In this document: piece by piece, positions 10,153 through 20,527 of the stretch
Numbering within the stretch: position 1 is the first letter of the stretch
Layout: the number at the start of each line of letters is the position of its first letter
Source of the DNA: Leishmania mexicana MHOM/GT/2001/U1103
Lineage: Eukaryota; Euglenozoa; Kinetoplastea; Trypanosomatida; Trypanosomatidae
Assembly (NCBI RefSeq): GCF_000234665.1
Contig: NC_018338.1
Coordinates: 1,395,023 to 1,459,022, forward strand
DNA: 64,000 nucleotides
Reading direction: 5' to 3'
The notes under the pieces: model-generated
Databases searched by the model: none
What the model was told of the DNA's origin: nothing
Seen by the model: the letters and a program-made list of their open reading frames with translations, nothing else
Made by a program: the position numbers and the translations under genes

Positions 10153-12763
10153 TCACACAAGCAGCGACATGGGAGAGGAGGAACGATCCATTTTGAGATG
10201 CCTCGCCCATGGCAGTGCTGGGGCCAAAGTGCGCCTACGCCATACGTCGAAGCAGCGCCGGCTCAGTCGCTCCCGCCGCAGCTGCACCAGGACATCCCAC
10301 GCGAGGCGCGCGCGATGCCTCTCCGCAGCGCGAAAACGCCACCGCCGAAAGCAGCCGAGTACAAGCGCTGTTTCACTGATAGTGTCGGCCACATAGAGGT
10401 TTGTGCGCACCTGTACGCGCGCCTGTGCACGGCAGTGCCATTGTCGCAGCAAACCGTGCTGTCGCGTGCGCTGGAGAGCTCTGGCTGCGCGTCGCAGCAG
10501 CGTCCGATCCCTCCAACGCTCGAAGCAGCCTTGCAGCAACTGTGCTTGATGCGTCAGACGCACTGTGAGACGGCTTCGCCAGAGACGGAGTGCATGGCGA
10601 GCCAACTGATATGCGTGCAGTTTCCACGCCACTGCAGCCGCCTGGCAATGTTCCGTGGCTGCCACCCAGCGAGAAAGAATTAGCCGCTTCCGCTGTCGGC
10701 GCGCTCGATGAGCAGCGAGGGCCTGCAGCCACCGGCACACCACGTACGCATACACGCACTGGAGATGAAAACGATCCGCCCGACGGGCTCGGACGCGAAT
10801 GTGCCACCAATCAAAGCACCTGCGGAGCTGGGCCGCGTGCGCGATGCAGAGCGCTGCGCTGACCTTGTACTTGAGAAGCCCTCTCTGCAAGACGGAAACG
10901 ATGCACACACGACGCGGGGCTCGTGACGGCTCCTCCACGACACTACTCCCTGCACCCACGCCGTGTGCTGCGGGTGCAACGCGCTGTCGCTGATGCTCGG
11001 GCCGGCTGCGGTAGTGCTGTAGAGCGACACGACGCGCACAGCTGCACATTCGGCGCACTACATTGGCGCGCATCTGTCGGACGTAGTGCCACGCAGCCAA
11101 GTGCGCCATCAGCCGCCACTCTGTCCGTTGTCTCCACGCCAAAAAGAGGCGCCGCAGGAGCAGACGAGGTCCGACCGCGGTGACCACCACGGTGCCACTG
11201 CCCGACGCACGTGGTCTGCCCTGCAGAAGCGCTAACACCTCTGCACCCCCATCACATGCCTCAAGCAGTGTTTGGCCGTGGCGCCACCGCTGCCGAGACG
11301 CGGCGAACTGACTAGCAGTCTCATAGAGTGCGCCTCGTTCACGGTGCCAGGTGAAGGTTCGGAGCCAGTGCTTGAAGCAGCGCTGGCTTTGTGCTTGCTG
11401 NNNNNNNNNNNNNNNNNNNNNNNNNNNNNNNNNNNNNNNNNNNNNNNNNNNNNNNNNNNNNNNNNNNNNNNNNNNNNNNNNNNNNNNNNNNNNNNNNNNN
11501 TCGCTGCTGCAAAAGTCGCCTCCACGAGGACAGGACACCGCGTAACGCTTTTCGCGTCTGCACAAAACGCTGCCAATGGAGGATGATGCGCGTCAGGAGA
11601 GAGACGCGCCAGCGTCTCTGCATCACCGACGCGTCGCTCCACCGTCGCAGCAAGCGGCGCTGGACGTAGTAGCTGTAGCGCAAGTCGACATTCTCGCGGA
11701 GAGCACGCCGCTTGTACGCCTCGAGGCGTAGTTGACGGAGAAACACAGTCGCGATGGCGCGGTCCTTCGCGACGCGGAGAATGATCAGCGACACAGACGA
11801 TCGAACACGCTCTTCCTCGACGTCAACGGCGTCTGCCGTCGGTGCCCCCACGCAACTACCTCCGGAGGCGACAGTGGTTCGGCTGCTCCGGGGTGCAGCT
11901 GTGGCGGAGCTTTTCAAGCTGGAGACCCGCTGCAGTGCTGTACGGCGAGTCGAAGCCGGCGAGGACGAGGGAATCTCGGCGACGGCAGGAGCTTCCGTTG
12001 TGTTGCGAGGTAGGCGGCGCTGCATCCACGCGCGCTGCTGTTCGAAGAGCCCAGCACGGTGTGCCGCGAACAAGGAGCCAAAGAGGTTTCGCGTAAAATG
12101 ATCGGGAGTGTCCTGTAGCGCTGGTGTCGTGGGATAGCGGTCGGGTGGAAGAAACGGTTTCTCATGCACGAGTGCTGTCGATTCGGAGTAGCCTTCGGCT
12201 CCGTGGTGCACCTCTGCAGAGGTAGATGCGCTACGCCGTACGCCCGGAGATACCTTGTGCACCGATGTGGTGGTGGTCCTCCTGTGGAGCCTTGCATCGC
12301 GAGAGCTCGGTTGCCGAGTCAGCGCATGCCACACGGCCTTCCGCGTCAGCATATCCAACCGGCGTACATCACGCACAGCCTCCTCCACGGACTCCTGTAG
12401 CTGCCGCAGCGACACCAACGCTTCACCGATGAAAAGGCTGTGAGTCGAAATAGAGTCGAAACCTGGTTGAGAAGTGGTCCCGTCGCAGTGTATCACACGC
12501 TCGATGGACGCACTGCTGCAGCTACTGCTGCTGCTACGGGAAGACTCACTCCTTTCCGCTTGCTGGACGAAGGCATTACGCTCTCCCGAGCTGGCGATGA
12601 GGCCGGGAGACTGTGCGTCGCTTCCAGCACGCGGGGAGCTCGAGGGCGCTGAAAACGGCCGTGGCGATGGCGCAAACCGTCTTTGCTTCCCTGACTGAGC
12701 CGTCACAGACTCCACATCATCGTCTTCGTAGAAGTTGTGGATGCGCGCAGGACAATGTCGCAT
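10153..12763 (-). CDS. SFI1-type repeat protein, interrupted by an assembly gap
   Basis: The minus-strand frame from the ATG at 12763 gives 421 residues up to the Ns. A second frame below the gap gives 415 residues to a TGA at 10153-10155, so the protein is about 836 residues plus any missing part. The N-terminal third is Ser/Pro/Arg-rich and low complexity. From about residue 350 the protein is helical, Arg/Leu-rich and built of repeats with a Leu-x-x-x-Trp core (LFLAWRQR, ALRLWRSRL, CFERWRDR, CFRRWRFR, CFDVWRRR). These match SFI1-type centrin-binding repeats of centrosome, basal-body and flagellar proteins. SFI1-like function is inferred from repeat style; centrin binding is not shown. The frames on either side differ only because the 100-N placeholder is not a multiple of three; both flanks stop exactly at codon boundaries. 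Confidence 0.7.
11401..11500. other. 100-N assembly gap inside a coding region
   Basis: Exactly 100 Ns, a conventional placeholder for a gap of unknown size, lie in the repeat region of the SFI1-like gene. Minus-strand codons end at 11501 on one side and resume at 11400 on the other. Confidence 0.98.
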
Positions 12764-13854
12764 GGTGGCGAAACACCAAGAAAGCCCCAGTGTATCTACG
12801 TGTGTATGCAGTGCTGCGTCCAGCTGTTGCTGCTACTGCTCACCCTTCACTATCCATCCAAGCGCTCTTGCGTTGCCCGTCTCTATGTGTCGGTGTGCTT
12901 GAAACCCGTTTCGTAGCGGCCTTGTTCGCTTCGCTCCTTTATCGAGCCATCGATGACTTTAGTCCAGCCACAATCCATAAGTTGCAGAGCACGTGTGTCT
13001 GATGGACACGTGAGGAAGGAGAGGAGAGGGGGGTCGGCAAGACTCACAAAACAAGCGCAGCTTCACCAGCGCACCGAGATAAACAGTCCCTGGGTGGGTC
13101 TACGTGTGCAGACCGCCCGCAAGGCGTCTCTGTTTGTTTTCCGCAGCACAGTACCCTCCAACAGTGTCCTCCTCTCATGGTGGGTATATGGGATGCGTGA
13201 TAGGCGGAGGCGTTCGTGTTCGAGTTGACGAAAAACCGTCATGACAGATGCGAGTTGCGGGGATAGCCGAAGAAGGGAAGAGGAGCAGGACAACGACAGA
13301 GCGCGCTACAACGCGAGGAGGCGGAGGGAACACACATGCAAGCCACCCACCCGCATTCAACGATGGCATAAAGCAACCTACCGCTGCAGAACCGAGAAGA
13401 AACAGAACGCCGAGCGCACCCTCTGCAGGATGCAACTAAAGAAGGGTGCGTATTCACCCACGGCAGAGGGCACCGGTTGCTAGAATCGTCCCCTTCTTTA
13501 GAAACGGGTTCTTTTGTTTTTGTGGTCACCTCATGGTTTCACGAAGAGGCAGGCGCCAGAATGATCCACACAACCACCTCTCCAGCAATCACGTAGAGGA
13601 GGGCAGAGCCATGAGACGGCGCCCATCTGCCGCTCGTTAGAAAAAGAAGCAGCACAATGAGCCACGAACAGCAAAAAAAAAGAGCAAGACGAAGTTATAT
13701 ATGTGACTACACCACTGGCCTGGGCAATCACTCGACTGCACACAAACACAGCGCATTTCACAGCCACTCGACTACCACTGCCGCGGATACACAACGCAGA
13801 GCGCCTCTCGCCACTTCGACCCTGGTGCCCTCCACCCACTCGCCCTTGAGAACC
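12764..13854. other. intergenic spacer
   Basis: About 1.1 kb with no recognised gene. Small open frames on either strand lack recognisable features. Low-complexity A-rich stretches occur near 13630-13685. Confidence 0.6.
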
Positions 13855-15021
13855 TCACTCAACGTAGAGCAGCGGAAAGACGACAGGAGACGCAAAATGA
13901 ACCTCTTGTGGCATCGTGCGCCACCCGCGAATCCACGACGGCGCCATCAGATGCGGCTGCGCGTTCTCCGAAACCACGTTGATGCGGTAAATGACCTCGC
14001 TTTGGGGTGTCATGTTGCCACCGAACGCCATCATCAAGTGCGGGTCGACCACCATGACGGTTCCCGGGCCGATTACGGGGGCAGCGGGGGTACTGCTCGA
14101 CCCGGCCATTCCTGCGAGGAGCGGTTGGCCCACTACAGATGCATCAAATTGAAAGCGGCGCAGTTGATCGCGTATGTCGGCCTCCATGGGGGCAAACGGA
14201 CGCCACAATCGCTCGGCGCGCACCGAGTGCAGGTACTGGCGGCGCACCGCGTGCTGTGAGTTGCTCATCACGAAGGGCGGGAGACACAGAGGAGTAGGGG
14301 TGTAGGTGAAGAGAACCATCGACACTGCCGTCGCCTCACCACCGCCCTTGCTGACGCGTGCGTTCGTGCGGGTGCCAATCGTTGGGGCAAGGCAATGATA
14401 CCCAACAGGGTTGCCGTACGCCTCGCGCAGCAGGGGCACATCACCAAAAATGACGGGACGTGTCACACCGCCCACCACCTCTGCGAGCTGCGAGAGCGGC
14501 TTCACGAACTCCTCCTTGTCGCGCAGGACCGCCTCCAGCTGTGCATTTGTCATCCACGCATTGGCGCGGTACTGGTCTATCGCCATGTGCATCTGAGGGT
14601 CCGTCTTGACTGTGCTCGTACAGCCTCGGCTCCACACCCTCTGCGCCTCCGCAGAGACTATCTCGCTCAACTTCAACATATCCTCCCTGCCGAGCTCCGA
14701 GACATCGCGGCCGTTAAGGAACGCCTTCGCGGCGCGCCGCAGCCGCCGCTTATGCCGCCTCATGTCGCGGTAGTAGCGTAGGATGTACCGCCGCTTCTGC
14801 AGATGCGACTCCAGGCCATCCTGGAGTGGGTCTGTGCACTTGGGCGTAGACTTCAAAAGGGAGTGGACGTTGGGCAGGTGCGCGAAGGAGCGGAAGCGCG
14901 CCGTTGTGGAGGCCAAGGCCCCAGACCGGATGCGCTCCACCATGGAGGTCGAGAGCACATCTGGAACAATGGCGTAGCCGTGCTCCAAGAAGTGCTGTCG
15001 TGCAGCTAAGGGCAATGCCAT
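13855..15021 (-). CDS. phytanoyl-CoA dioxygenase (PhyH)-fold protein, probably divergent
   Basis: A 388-residue protein starting MALPLAARQHFLEHGYAIVP. The opening FLEHGYAIVPDVLS...VERIRSG is the characteristic first strand and helix of PhyH-type Fe(II)/2-oxoglutarate oxygenases. The C-terminal segment GPGTVMVVDPHLMMAFGGN...YRINVV has the layout of the distal strand, where the family normally has a metal-binding His and a 2-oxoglutarate-binding Arg. Here the His position seems to be Met/Ala and I cannot find a clean HxD motif upstream, so catalysis is doubtful. The frame extends 64 codons further upstream, but pyrimidine-rich sequence and an AG near 15105 suggest the mRNA starts inside that extension, making 15021 the first ATG. 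Function and substrate are unknown. Confidence 0.65.
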   Translation of the reverse strand: MALPLAARQHFLEHGYAIVPDVLSTSMVERIRSGALASTTARFRSFAHLPNVHSLLKSTPKCTDPLQDGLESHLQKRRYILRYYRDMRRHKRRLRRAAKAFLNGRDVSELGREDMLKLSEIVSAEAQRVWSRGCTSTVKTDPQMHMAIDQYRANAWMTNAQLEAVLRDKEEFVKPLSQLAEVVGGVTRPVIFGDVPLLREAYGNPVGYHCLAPTIGTRTNARVSKGGGEATAVSMVLFTYTPTPLCLPPFVMSNSQHAVRRQYLHSVRAERLWRPFAPMEADIRDQLRRFQFDASVVGQPLLAGMAGSSSTPAAPVIGPGTVMVVDPHLMMAFGGNMTPQSEVIYRINVVSENAQPHLMAPSWIRGWRTMPQEVHFASPVVFPLLYVE

Positions 15022-15438
15022 GCGGAGAAACGGCTGCACCCCCGTGCAGAAGTAGAGGGGCAACGGGGGAGGGGCACGCAACGCACCAGCGTGTCGGGTC
15101 CGCTCTAGAGAGAAAGACAAGGCAGAGAGAGGGGGGTTGAAGTACGAGAAACTGGTGGGACAGTTCCAATGCGCAAGAGGGGAAGAGGGTGTGGTGTCAT
15201 GAAAGGTGGACAAACATGTGGTGTTCGGTCACTGCGTCATCATGACACCCGTGCACATTGCTTGCACACGCACACTGGAACGGCGTACGCCTTTTTTTTC
15301 ATCCAAGTGGCAAACACTCAGGCCTGCTTTTTTCGGCTCGGCAAAGAGTTCCGCTGTGACGGCTTCTAATGGGGGAAAAAAAAGAGGGAGGAGAGGGGTG
15401 AGTGCGCACGCACATCTTCATGTGGAAGTCAGTGCCGC
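15022..15438. other. short intergenic spacer
   Basis: Contains a minus-strand pyrimidine tract (about 15107-15135) and an AG near 15105 suitable for trans-splicing of the PhyH-like mRNA, then the 3' UTR of APC2. No gene is visible. Confidence 0.7.
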
Positions 15439-18144
15439 TTACTTGGGTGGAAGGGCGTACTGTCTCGCGTCGTTGAGCACAATCAATCCTCGGCCCACAA
15501 ACGACCGCAGAAGCTCCACCACGTCCGCGTTTGACCCTTCGAACTTGCCCAACAACTTGAGACTGCTGTGAATCGCTGTGCTCGATTGAGCGCCACGTGT
15601 CTTGAGGAGCGACGTCACCATCCGCTCCATCAGCTTCACGCGCTCGGGGGGAAGTCCTGCCGGCTTCCCGGATTCCTCATCAGGTTCTCTGTCCTCCATG
15701 AAGACGAAGTCGGCAGAAGAGGCCACGCTGAGCTGCATGGTGACCAGGTCCGTCGCTGGCTGGAACACCAGCACCGCCGGGGAGAGTCGTTGCGCGTGCG
15801 CGCGGAGCTCCTCCAGCTGCACCTCCATTGCGACCGCCACCTCCTTTAGATGGACCGGGGTGCTGGAGCCACCACGGCTTGCCATCTCCTTCACGTGCAA
15901 GACGATCGAGGCGTCGAACAGAGAGAGTACCTGCGGCACCGCCACGAGTGTGTCCCCCTTGGACGGGTCCTTCTGCGTTAGCACTAGCTCAACACGGCCG
16001 AGGGAGGGCAACCAGGTCATTCGCTGGTTGTCCTTGAGCCGCTTGTACGCCTCGGCAAGGGCATCCATCTCCTCCTGCAGCGCTGGATGGGGACAAAATT
16101 TCAGTGGCGCCGCAGCAGGTCCAGAATCGCCGCCGTTCGCGGGACTGCAACGAGCAAGTGGAGGCCAGGTTGTCATCGACAGAACCGAGACGCTTGCCGC
16201 GGGAGACACAGCAGTGGCGGAGGCAGCAGTGGATCTTGACTGTGACAAGCGATCCGCGCGGCTACGAGCCAGCTGCTCGCGCAGCTGCTGAGAGATACGC
16301 CGGGACATCTGCATGTCTCGCACCATAACTGCGCACCGATCGAGTGCCGTCTCGCCGAACACGTGCCGCAGCCGCTCGAGCACCTCCTCCTCTGGTGTTG
16401 TATCAAACTCGTGCATGGGCTTCTGCAGAAGCTGTTCCGCCAGCATCTGCTGGTACTCATCAACTAATGCACGGCGAGGAATGGACGTCAGCAGGACACG
16501 CACCACATCCGGTCGGTCTCGAGAAGCTGCGCGATGCAGCTCTCCTTCCTTGCCACCTGCATCGGCGTCGAAATCCAGGCTGCCGACAAGGCCCTCGGAT
16601 GCAGCCTGGGTCAGCGGTGGTGGTGCAACGTTCATTGCACCACCGGGCTGCATCACCGCCTGCACCACCGCTGGCACGCAGTCCTTGCGCCGTCGCAGAT
16701 GCTCCAGGGTGTCGGAGGTGACGGAGAAGACGACGCTGCTTTGCTCATTTCGCGGAAACAATATGCAGAAGGCGTGAATGGTATTGATGAGAATGGCCAA
16801 AATGTCGTCGGTGCGTGTGCCGGCGCGGTGGAGGCGCGAAGAGAGCAGATGACGCACAGTCTGCACCAGCTCTGTCTTGAGACCGCTTTCCGGGGTCGAC
16901 TGCAGGCAGTAATGCATGTCCTCGAGAGCTGGAACGGAGTCGGGGTAGTCCGAGAGGATCTCCCAAAAGCCGTCAAGGCGTCTGCGAGCGTAGGTGTGCA
17001 GCAGCAGCAGTCGCAAGTCGGCGCACCATGCCTCCCGCTCCGCTCGCACCATCTCGCTCGTCTGCGAGGAGGGACACGCGTCGCCTCCCTGCGCGCGTCC
17101 CGGCACCGTAGGACGGCCTTCTGACGTCATTCCCACATCCCCACACCGCTGATTCGTAGAGGTCCCGCCGCTGAGGTTTCCACTGCTGCGACAGAAAGGT
17201 TCCGACTCCCCGTCGCTGACGGGCAACACCATCCGCACAAACGGCACGACCGAGTGCTTCAGCCATGACAGGTGTTTGTGCAAAATACGAGTCGAGAAGT
17301 CATCAGAGAGGTCACTCAGTCGGTCGCGAATGCCGTCCTCTAATACGGACCTCCACAGCTGCTTCACCTCTGCTGACCGGTTTAGCGATAGCCGGTGCAG
17401 ACACGCCATCAACGAATCCGACGCTGGCGAAGGGGATCCAGGTGCCAAGGTGCAGTCGCTAACGCCACCTGCTTCTCTCAAAGTCCCGTCGCACTCTGAG
17501 CTGTCCGCGTCCTCCTCATCTCCATCATCGCCTCCCGTTTTCCGCTGCTTTGCCAGGAGGAACCGACCGTGCCGCCGGAGGAAAGAAAAGAGCGCCTGCC
17601 TTCCTGGCGGCTCTTCGCCGGTCACCAAGTCTGTCTGCAGCAGCGCGCGGCGAAGACGGACAGCAAGAAGCGCAGCAACCCCTGGTGTATGCAGTGTCGA
17701 GCACCAGCCCAGCAGGTGTGAATGCACTTGGCGGTACACCTCACCGAGTCGCTCAAGCGCCGGAAGCGCTACCTCAGTGGAGAGTGGGCCACTACAGCAC
17801 AGGACGGCTGAATTATACACACCGATCTCGACCGACAAGGCAGCGCTCACACGCTCCAGTAGGGTGTCAGCGACCATGGCGTTGAGCGGCGCACTAGTGG
17901 AGAGCACAGCGAGAGCTGACGACCAAGTCGTTGGTGACGACAGCGGCCACACCGCCTCCTGACCGGACCCCGAGAAAAGAGCAAGACCGTGAGTGTCAAG
18001 CGCGTCTAGCATCTCTGCAAGAATGCGCATGGCGCCTTCCTCGTTAATGCTATGCAGAGAGGGCATCATCGTTGACGGTGCTGAAGGCCCTGCGACTGGC
18101 ATCGCCTCCTGCCCTAATCTGGCGGACGCGCTGGTGCAGCTCAT
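15439..18144 (-). CDS. APC2: anaphase-promoting complex subunit 2 (APC2), cullin-homology protein
   Basis: A 901-residue protein. The cullin-homology region is recognisable: RRRLDGFWEILSDYPDS near residues 388-405; VRVLLTSIPRRALVDEYQQM near 545-565; then EEEVLERLRHVFGE and CAVMVRDMQMSRRI around 590-620, matching the conserved APC2/cullin run around EYR.LLA..LL, L..LRFGE and M.KD...S.R. The last ~70 residues (SSTAIHSSLKLLGKFEGSN...LIVLNDARQYALPPK) form a winged-helix B domain like that ending APC2. APC2 is the scaffold that, with the RING subunit APC11, transfers ubiquitin to mitotic substrates. Large Ser/Gly/Pro-rich insertions around 200-245 and 620-680 make it more divergent than the animal protein. 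The ATG at 18144 is the first Met; Met15 is a possible alternative. Confidence 0.82.
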   Translation of the reverse strand: MSCTSASARLGQEAMPVAGPSAPSTMMPSLHSINEEGAMRILAEMLDALDTHGLALFSGSGQEAVWPLSSPTTWSSALAVLSTSAPLNAMVADTLLERVSAALSVEIGVYNSAVLCCSGPLSTEVALPALERLGEVYRQVHSHLLGWCSTLHTPGVAALLAVRLRRALLQTDLVTGEEPPGRQALFSFLRRHGRFLLAKQRKTGGDDGDEEDADSSECDGTLREAGGVSDCTLAPGSPSPASDSLMACLHRLSLNRSAEVKQLWRSVLEDGIRDRLSDLSDDFSTRILHKHLSWLKHSVVPFVRMVLPVSDGESEPFCRSSGNLSGGTSTNQRCGDVGMTSEGRPTVPGRAQGGDACPSSQTSEMVRAEREAWCADLRLLLLHTYARRRLDGFWEILSDYPDSVPALEDMHYCLQSTPESGLKTELVQTVRHLLSSRLHRAGTRTDDILAILINTIHAFCILFPRNEQSSVVFSVTSDTLEHLRRRKDCVPAVVQAVMQPGGAMNVAPPPLTQAASEGLVGSLDFDADAGGKEGELHRAASRDRPDVVRVLLTSIPRRALVDEYQQMLAEQLLQKPMHEFDTTPEEEVLERLRHVFGETALDRCAVMVRDMQMSRRISQQLREQLARSRADRLSQSRSTAASATAVSPAASVSVLSMTTWPPLARCSPANGGDSGPAAAPLKFCPHPALQEEMDALAEAYKRLKDNQRMTWLPSLGRVELVLTQKDPSKGDTLVAVPQVLSLFDASIVLHVKEMASRGGSSTPVHLKEVAVAMEVQLEELRAHAQRLSPAVLVFQPATDLVTMQLSVASSADFVFMEDREPDEESGKPAGLPPERVKLMERMVTSLLKTRGAQSSTAIHSSLKLLGKFEGSNADVVELLRSFVGRGLIVLNDARQYALPPK

Positions 18145-19093
18145 TGCAGCGCCGCCGATACGGCCGGGAGACTACTGTATGAGAGGAGGACTGCTCCTCC
18201 AGCCGCTGCCCGAAGAGGACCACCTCGCAACGGAAGAAGAGCGTTTACAAGCAAAAGGTTGTGCACGTGCGGAGACGTGTGCGTCTATTTATATGAGTGT
18301 GGAAAATGTGTGCTGTTTGTCGGGTGTGCCGCTATCCCCATTGCCATATGCCCTTCCAGCCACAGGAGAGTCCGTGAAGGGGGGGGGAAGAGAAGCGGTA
18401 ACGTGACAGAGCGCAGTCGCCTAAAAAAAACGCCTTGTCTAGTCTCTGCCCAAGAGAGACGAGTGTGCCGCTATGTGGGGCTCTATCAGTGGGTGAGACG
18501 GCACCCCGATTGGCTCAGCACAGCTGTCCCCACAGTGACGGCAGTGAGCGTATGAACACTGCGAAACGAGCAGAGGGGTGTGCATACATCTACTGTAGTG
18601 TGCTCGCGACAGTAAAAAAAATAAAAACAGAACCGCGTGAAGCAGCCCAGAAGCGAGCGGCACGGAGAAGAGTCCTTCCAAGCAGCTGGCCCGAGAGAAG
18701 GAAGTAACATGAGAACACCCATAAGCAGAGAAGAGAAGGTAAGTAGTGCAACGATTCCATCCATCGTCTTCTGCTGCCGCAGCGCACCTCGCACGGCGTC
18801 GCAGAGGTGCCATTTAAATCAAAGAGCAACTGTGTGGACGTACACCGGTCCGGCCGGTGTCTTTATCCGGAGTGTCTCAGGCACTCCGCCGATACTTCCC
18901 ACGTGACACACATAGCGCCATCCATTCTCGGAACCCTCCCCGTCCTCACACAACATCATTGATCACTCGATTTCGTTTCAGGAATAAAACAAACGAGAAA
19001 GAGGAAAACAAAATTAAAAAAATGCCTGCTCGATTGCCATTTCAGCGAAAACGTCAATGATCGATTCTCCTAGAGAGCACCAAAACACGCTGC
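18145..19093. other. intergenic spacer with twin hairpins
   Basis: No gene recognised. It should hold the 3' UTR of the uL15 gene at 19094 and the 5' UTR of APC2. The distinctive content is a pair of adjacent perfect inverted repeats at 18842-18860 and 18868-18888. Confidence 0.65.
18842..18888. other. two adjacent 7-bp stem hairpins
   Basis: ACACCGG at 18842-18848 pairs with CCGGTGT at 18854-18860 (5-base loop). CGGAGTG at 18868-18874 pairs with CACTCCG at 18882-18888 (7-base loop). Both are perfect and GC-rich, and the spacer between them is 7 bases. They lie about 200 bases beyond the stop codon of the uL15 gene on the transcribed strand. Confidence 0.7.
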
Positions 19094-19531
19094 TTACGCC
19101 TGGAGCACCACAGCGCCGCCGGCCTTGCGTATCTTCTTGTCGGCCAGCTTGCTCACGTAGCGCGCCTTCACGATGCACGGCACCTGGATGTGGCCGTTGC
19201 CCAGCAGCTTCGCGTACCCGCTCGACTGCAGGTCCACCACAGGCAAAGTCCCGCCCTTCGTCGCCTTCGCCGCCGCCTCCGCAGCAATCAGGCGCGACAA
19301 GTTGTTCAGGTTGATTGTCGGCTTCCACATCGGGTTCTTCTTGCGGTGGTAGTGGTCCATGCCCAGCTTACCAAAGTACCCGGGGTGGTACTTGTCGAAG
19401 TTGATGCGGTGGTGGTGCATACCGCCGGCGTTACCGCGACCGGACTCGTGCTTGCGGTGCTTGCCTACGCGACCGTAGCCGCAGAACGTCGAGCCACGCT
19501 GGTGGCGGCACTTCTTGAAGCGGGTCGGCAT
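19094..19531 (-). CDS. RPL27A: 60S ribosomal protein uL15 (L27a/L29), copy 1
   Basis: A 145-residue protein starting MPTRFKKCRHQRGSTFCGYG, with the basic Gly/His-rich N-terminus (HRKHESGRGNAGGMHHHR), the conserved YFGKLGMDHYH and a C-terminal VVLQA. This is eukaryotic uL15, a component of the large ribosomal subunit, called L27A/L29 in Leishmania. The frame is open upstream to 19876, but the family start and length fix the ATG at 19531; a pyrimidine tract at about 19622-19650 with an AG near 19549 precedes it. The coding DNA appears identical to copy 2 at 24059-24496 apart from the stop codon (TAA here, TGA there), while flanking sequences are unrelated. Confidence 0.97.
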   Translation of the reverse strand: MPTRFKKCRHQRGSTFCGYGRVGKHRKHESGRGNAGGMHHHRINFDKYHPGYFGKLGMDHYHRKKNPMWKPTINLNNLSRLIAAEAAAKATKGGTLPVVDLQSSGYAKLLGNGHIQVPCIVKARYVSKLADKKIRKAGGAVVLQA

Positions 19532-20527
19532 CTCGTAATCGAACTGTGTGCAGTGATCAAGACACGTAGTAGGGTGCAGCGCAGCGTAATCAATTATGTG
19601 TATGTGAACGGGAATGCGGGTGTGCAGGGGGAGGGGCAAAGGGGGGGAGCAAGGGCGATGGAGTGGCGGCAGTGAAGAGAGAGGCGGAGGGAGGAATGCC
19701 AGTGCAGGGACGTAAAAGTGCGTGTGTCGAGTCGACAGAGAACACGAGGATACGGAAAACATCACGTCGACTTGATTCAGCAGGGGAGGGTTGCACGGGT
19801 GTCGCTCAGGCGCACCATCCACCCAGCTCGACCGCGCAGCAGATGCCATGGCAGTAAGACCATAGGAGCCCTCCACACCCGCGCACCCGCACGCACGCAG
19901 GGAGGCGGCCGAGATTCCCTACGCGTCGCACCCCAGAGTGCATTCTATGTTTTGAGAGCATGCGCCATACCTTGTGCAGACAGCACACACATGCATATGC
20001 ACATGCGCGCCCCACACATGAGTGCGCCACGGCCGAGGGACCTCTCCGATATAAGAAAAAGCACGGAAAGACAACCAAAAGCAAAAGTGGGGAAGGGGAG
20101 AGACAAAGGGCGACGCACGGCGGAGCAGCAAGGGGAATGAGGAGGAAGGGGAGAGGGGGAGGGGGAGGGAAGAGGCCCACCACCATGATGCAGTGACACG
20201 CCAGAGGAGGTCTTTCGCTCCCTTGACACCACAATAGACGTGCCCGCAAAGACAATAAAGCAGGGAAGAGCGAAAAGGGGAAAAGCGGGGATAGTGAACC
20301 CAACGTGTCTGTCCCGCACCAGCATCAGCCAACGTGACGACACGCACCTCAAAGGCGGCGCCAACGGAATAAAAGAGGAAACAAAGAGAGATCCGCTGAA
20401 AAGCGAGGGTGGAAGGAGCGATCATGGCAGACACCGAGGAGAGGAAGGGAAACAGGAAAGCGATAGCCGCAAGGTCACTGCGCATCTCTTGAAGAAAGAC
20501 TCACGAGGAGGGGTTCCTGCCATCAGG
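19532..20527. other. intergenic spacer
   Basis: About 1 kb with no recognised gene. It holds a minus-strand pyrimidine tract (19622-19650) upstream of uL15 copy 1 and a purine-rich plus-strand block near 20090-20175. Confidence 0.65.

Noticed and set aside
11339..11500. Apparent frameshift in the SFI1-like gene
   Set aside because: It is created by the arbitrary 100-N placeholder; both flanks lie on codon boundaries.
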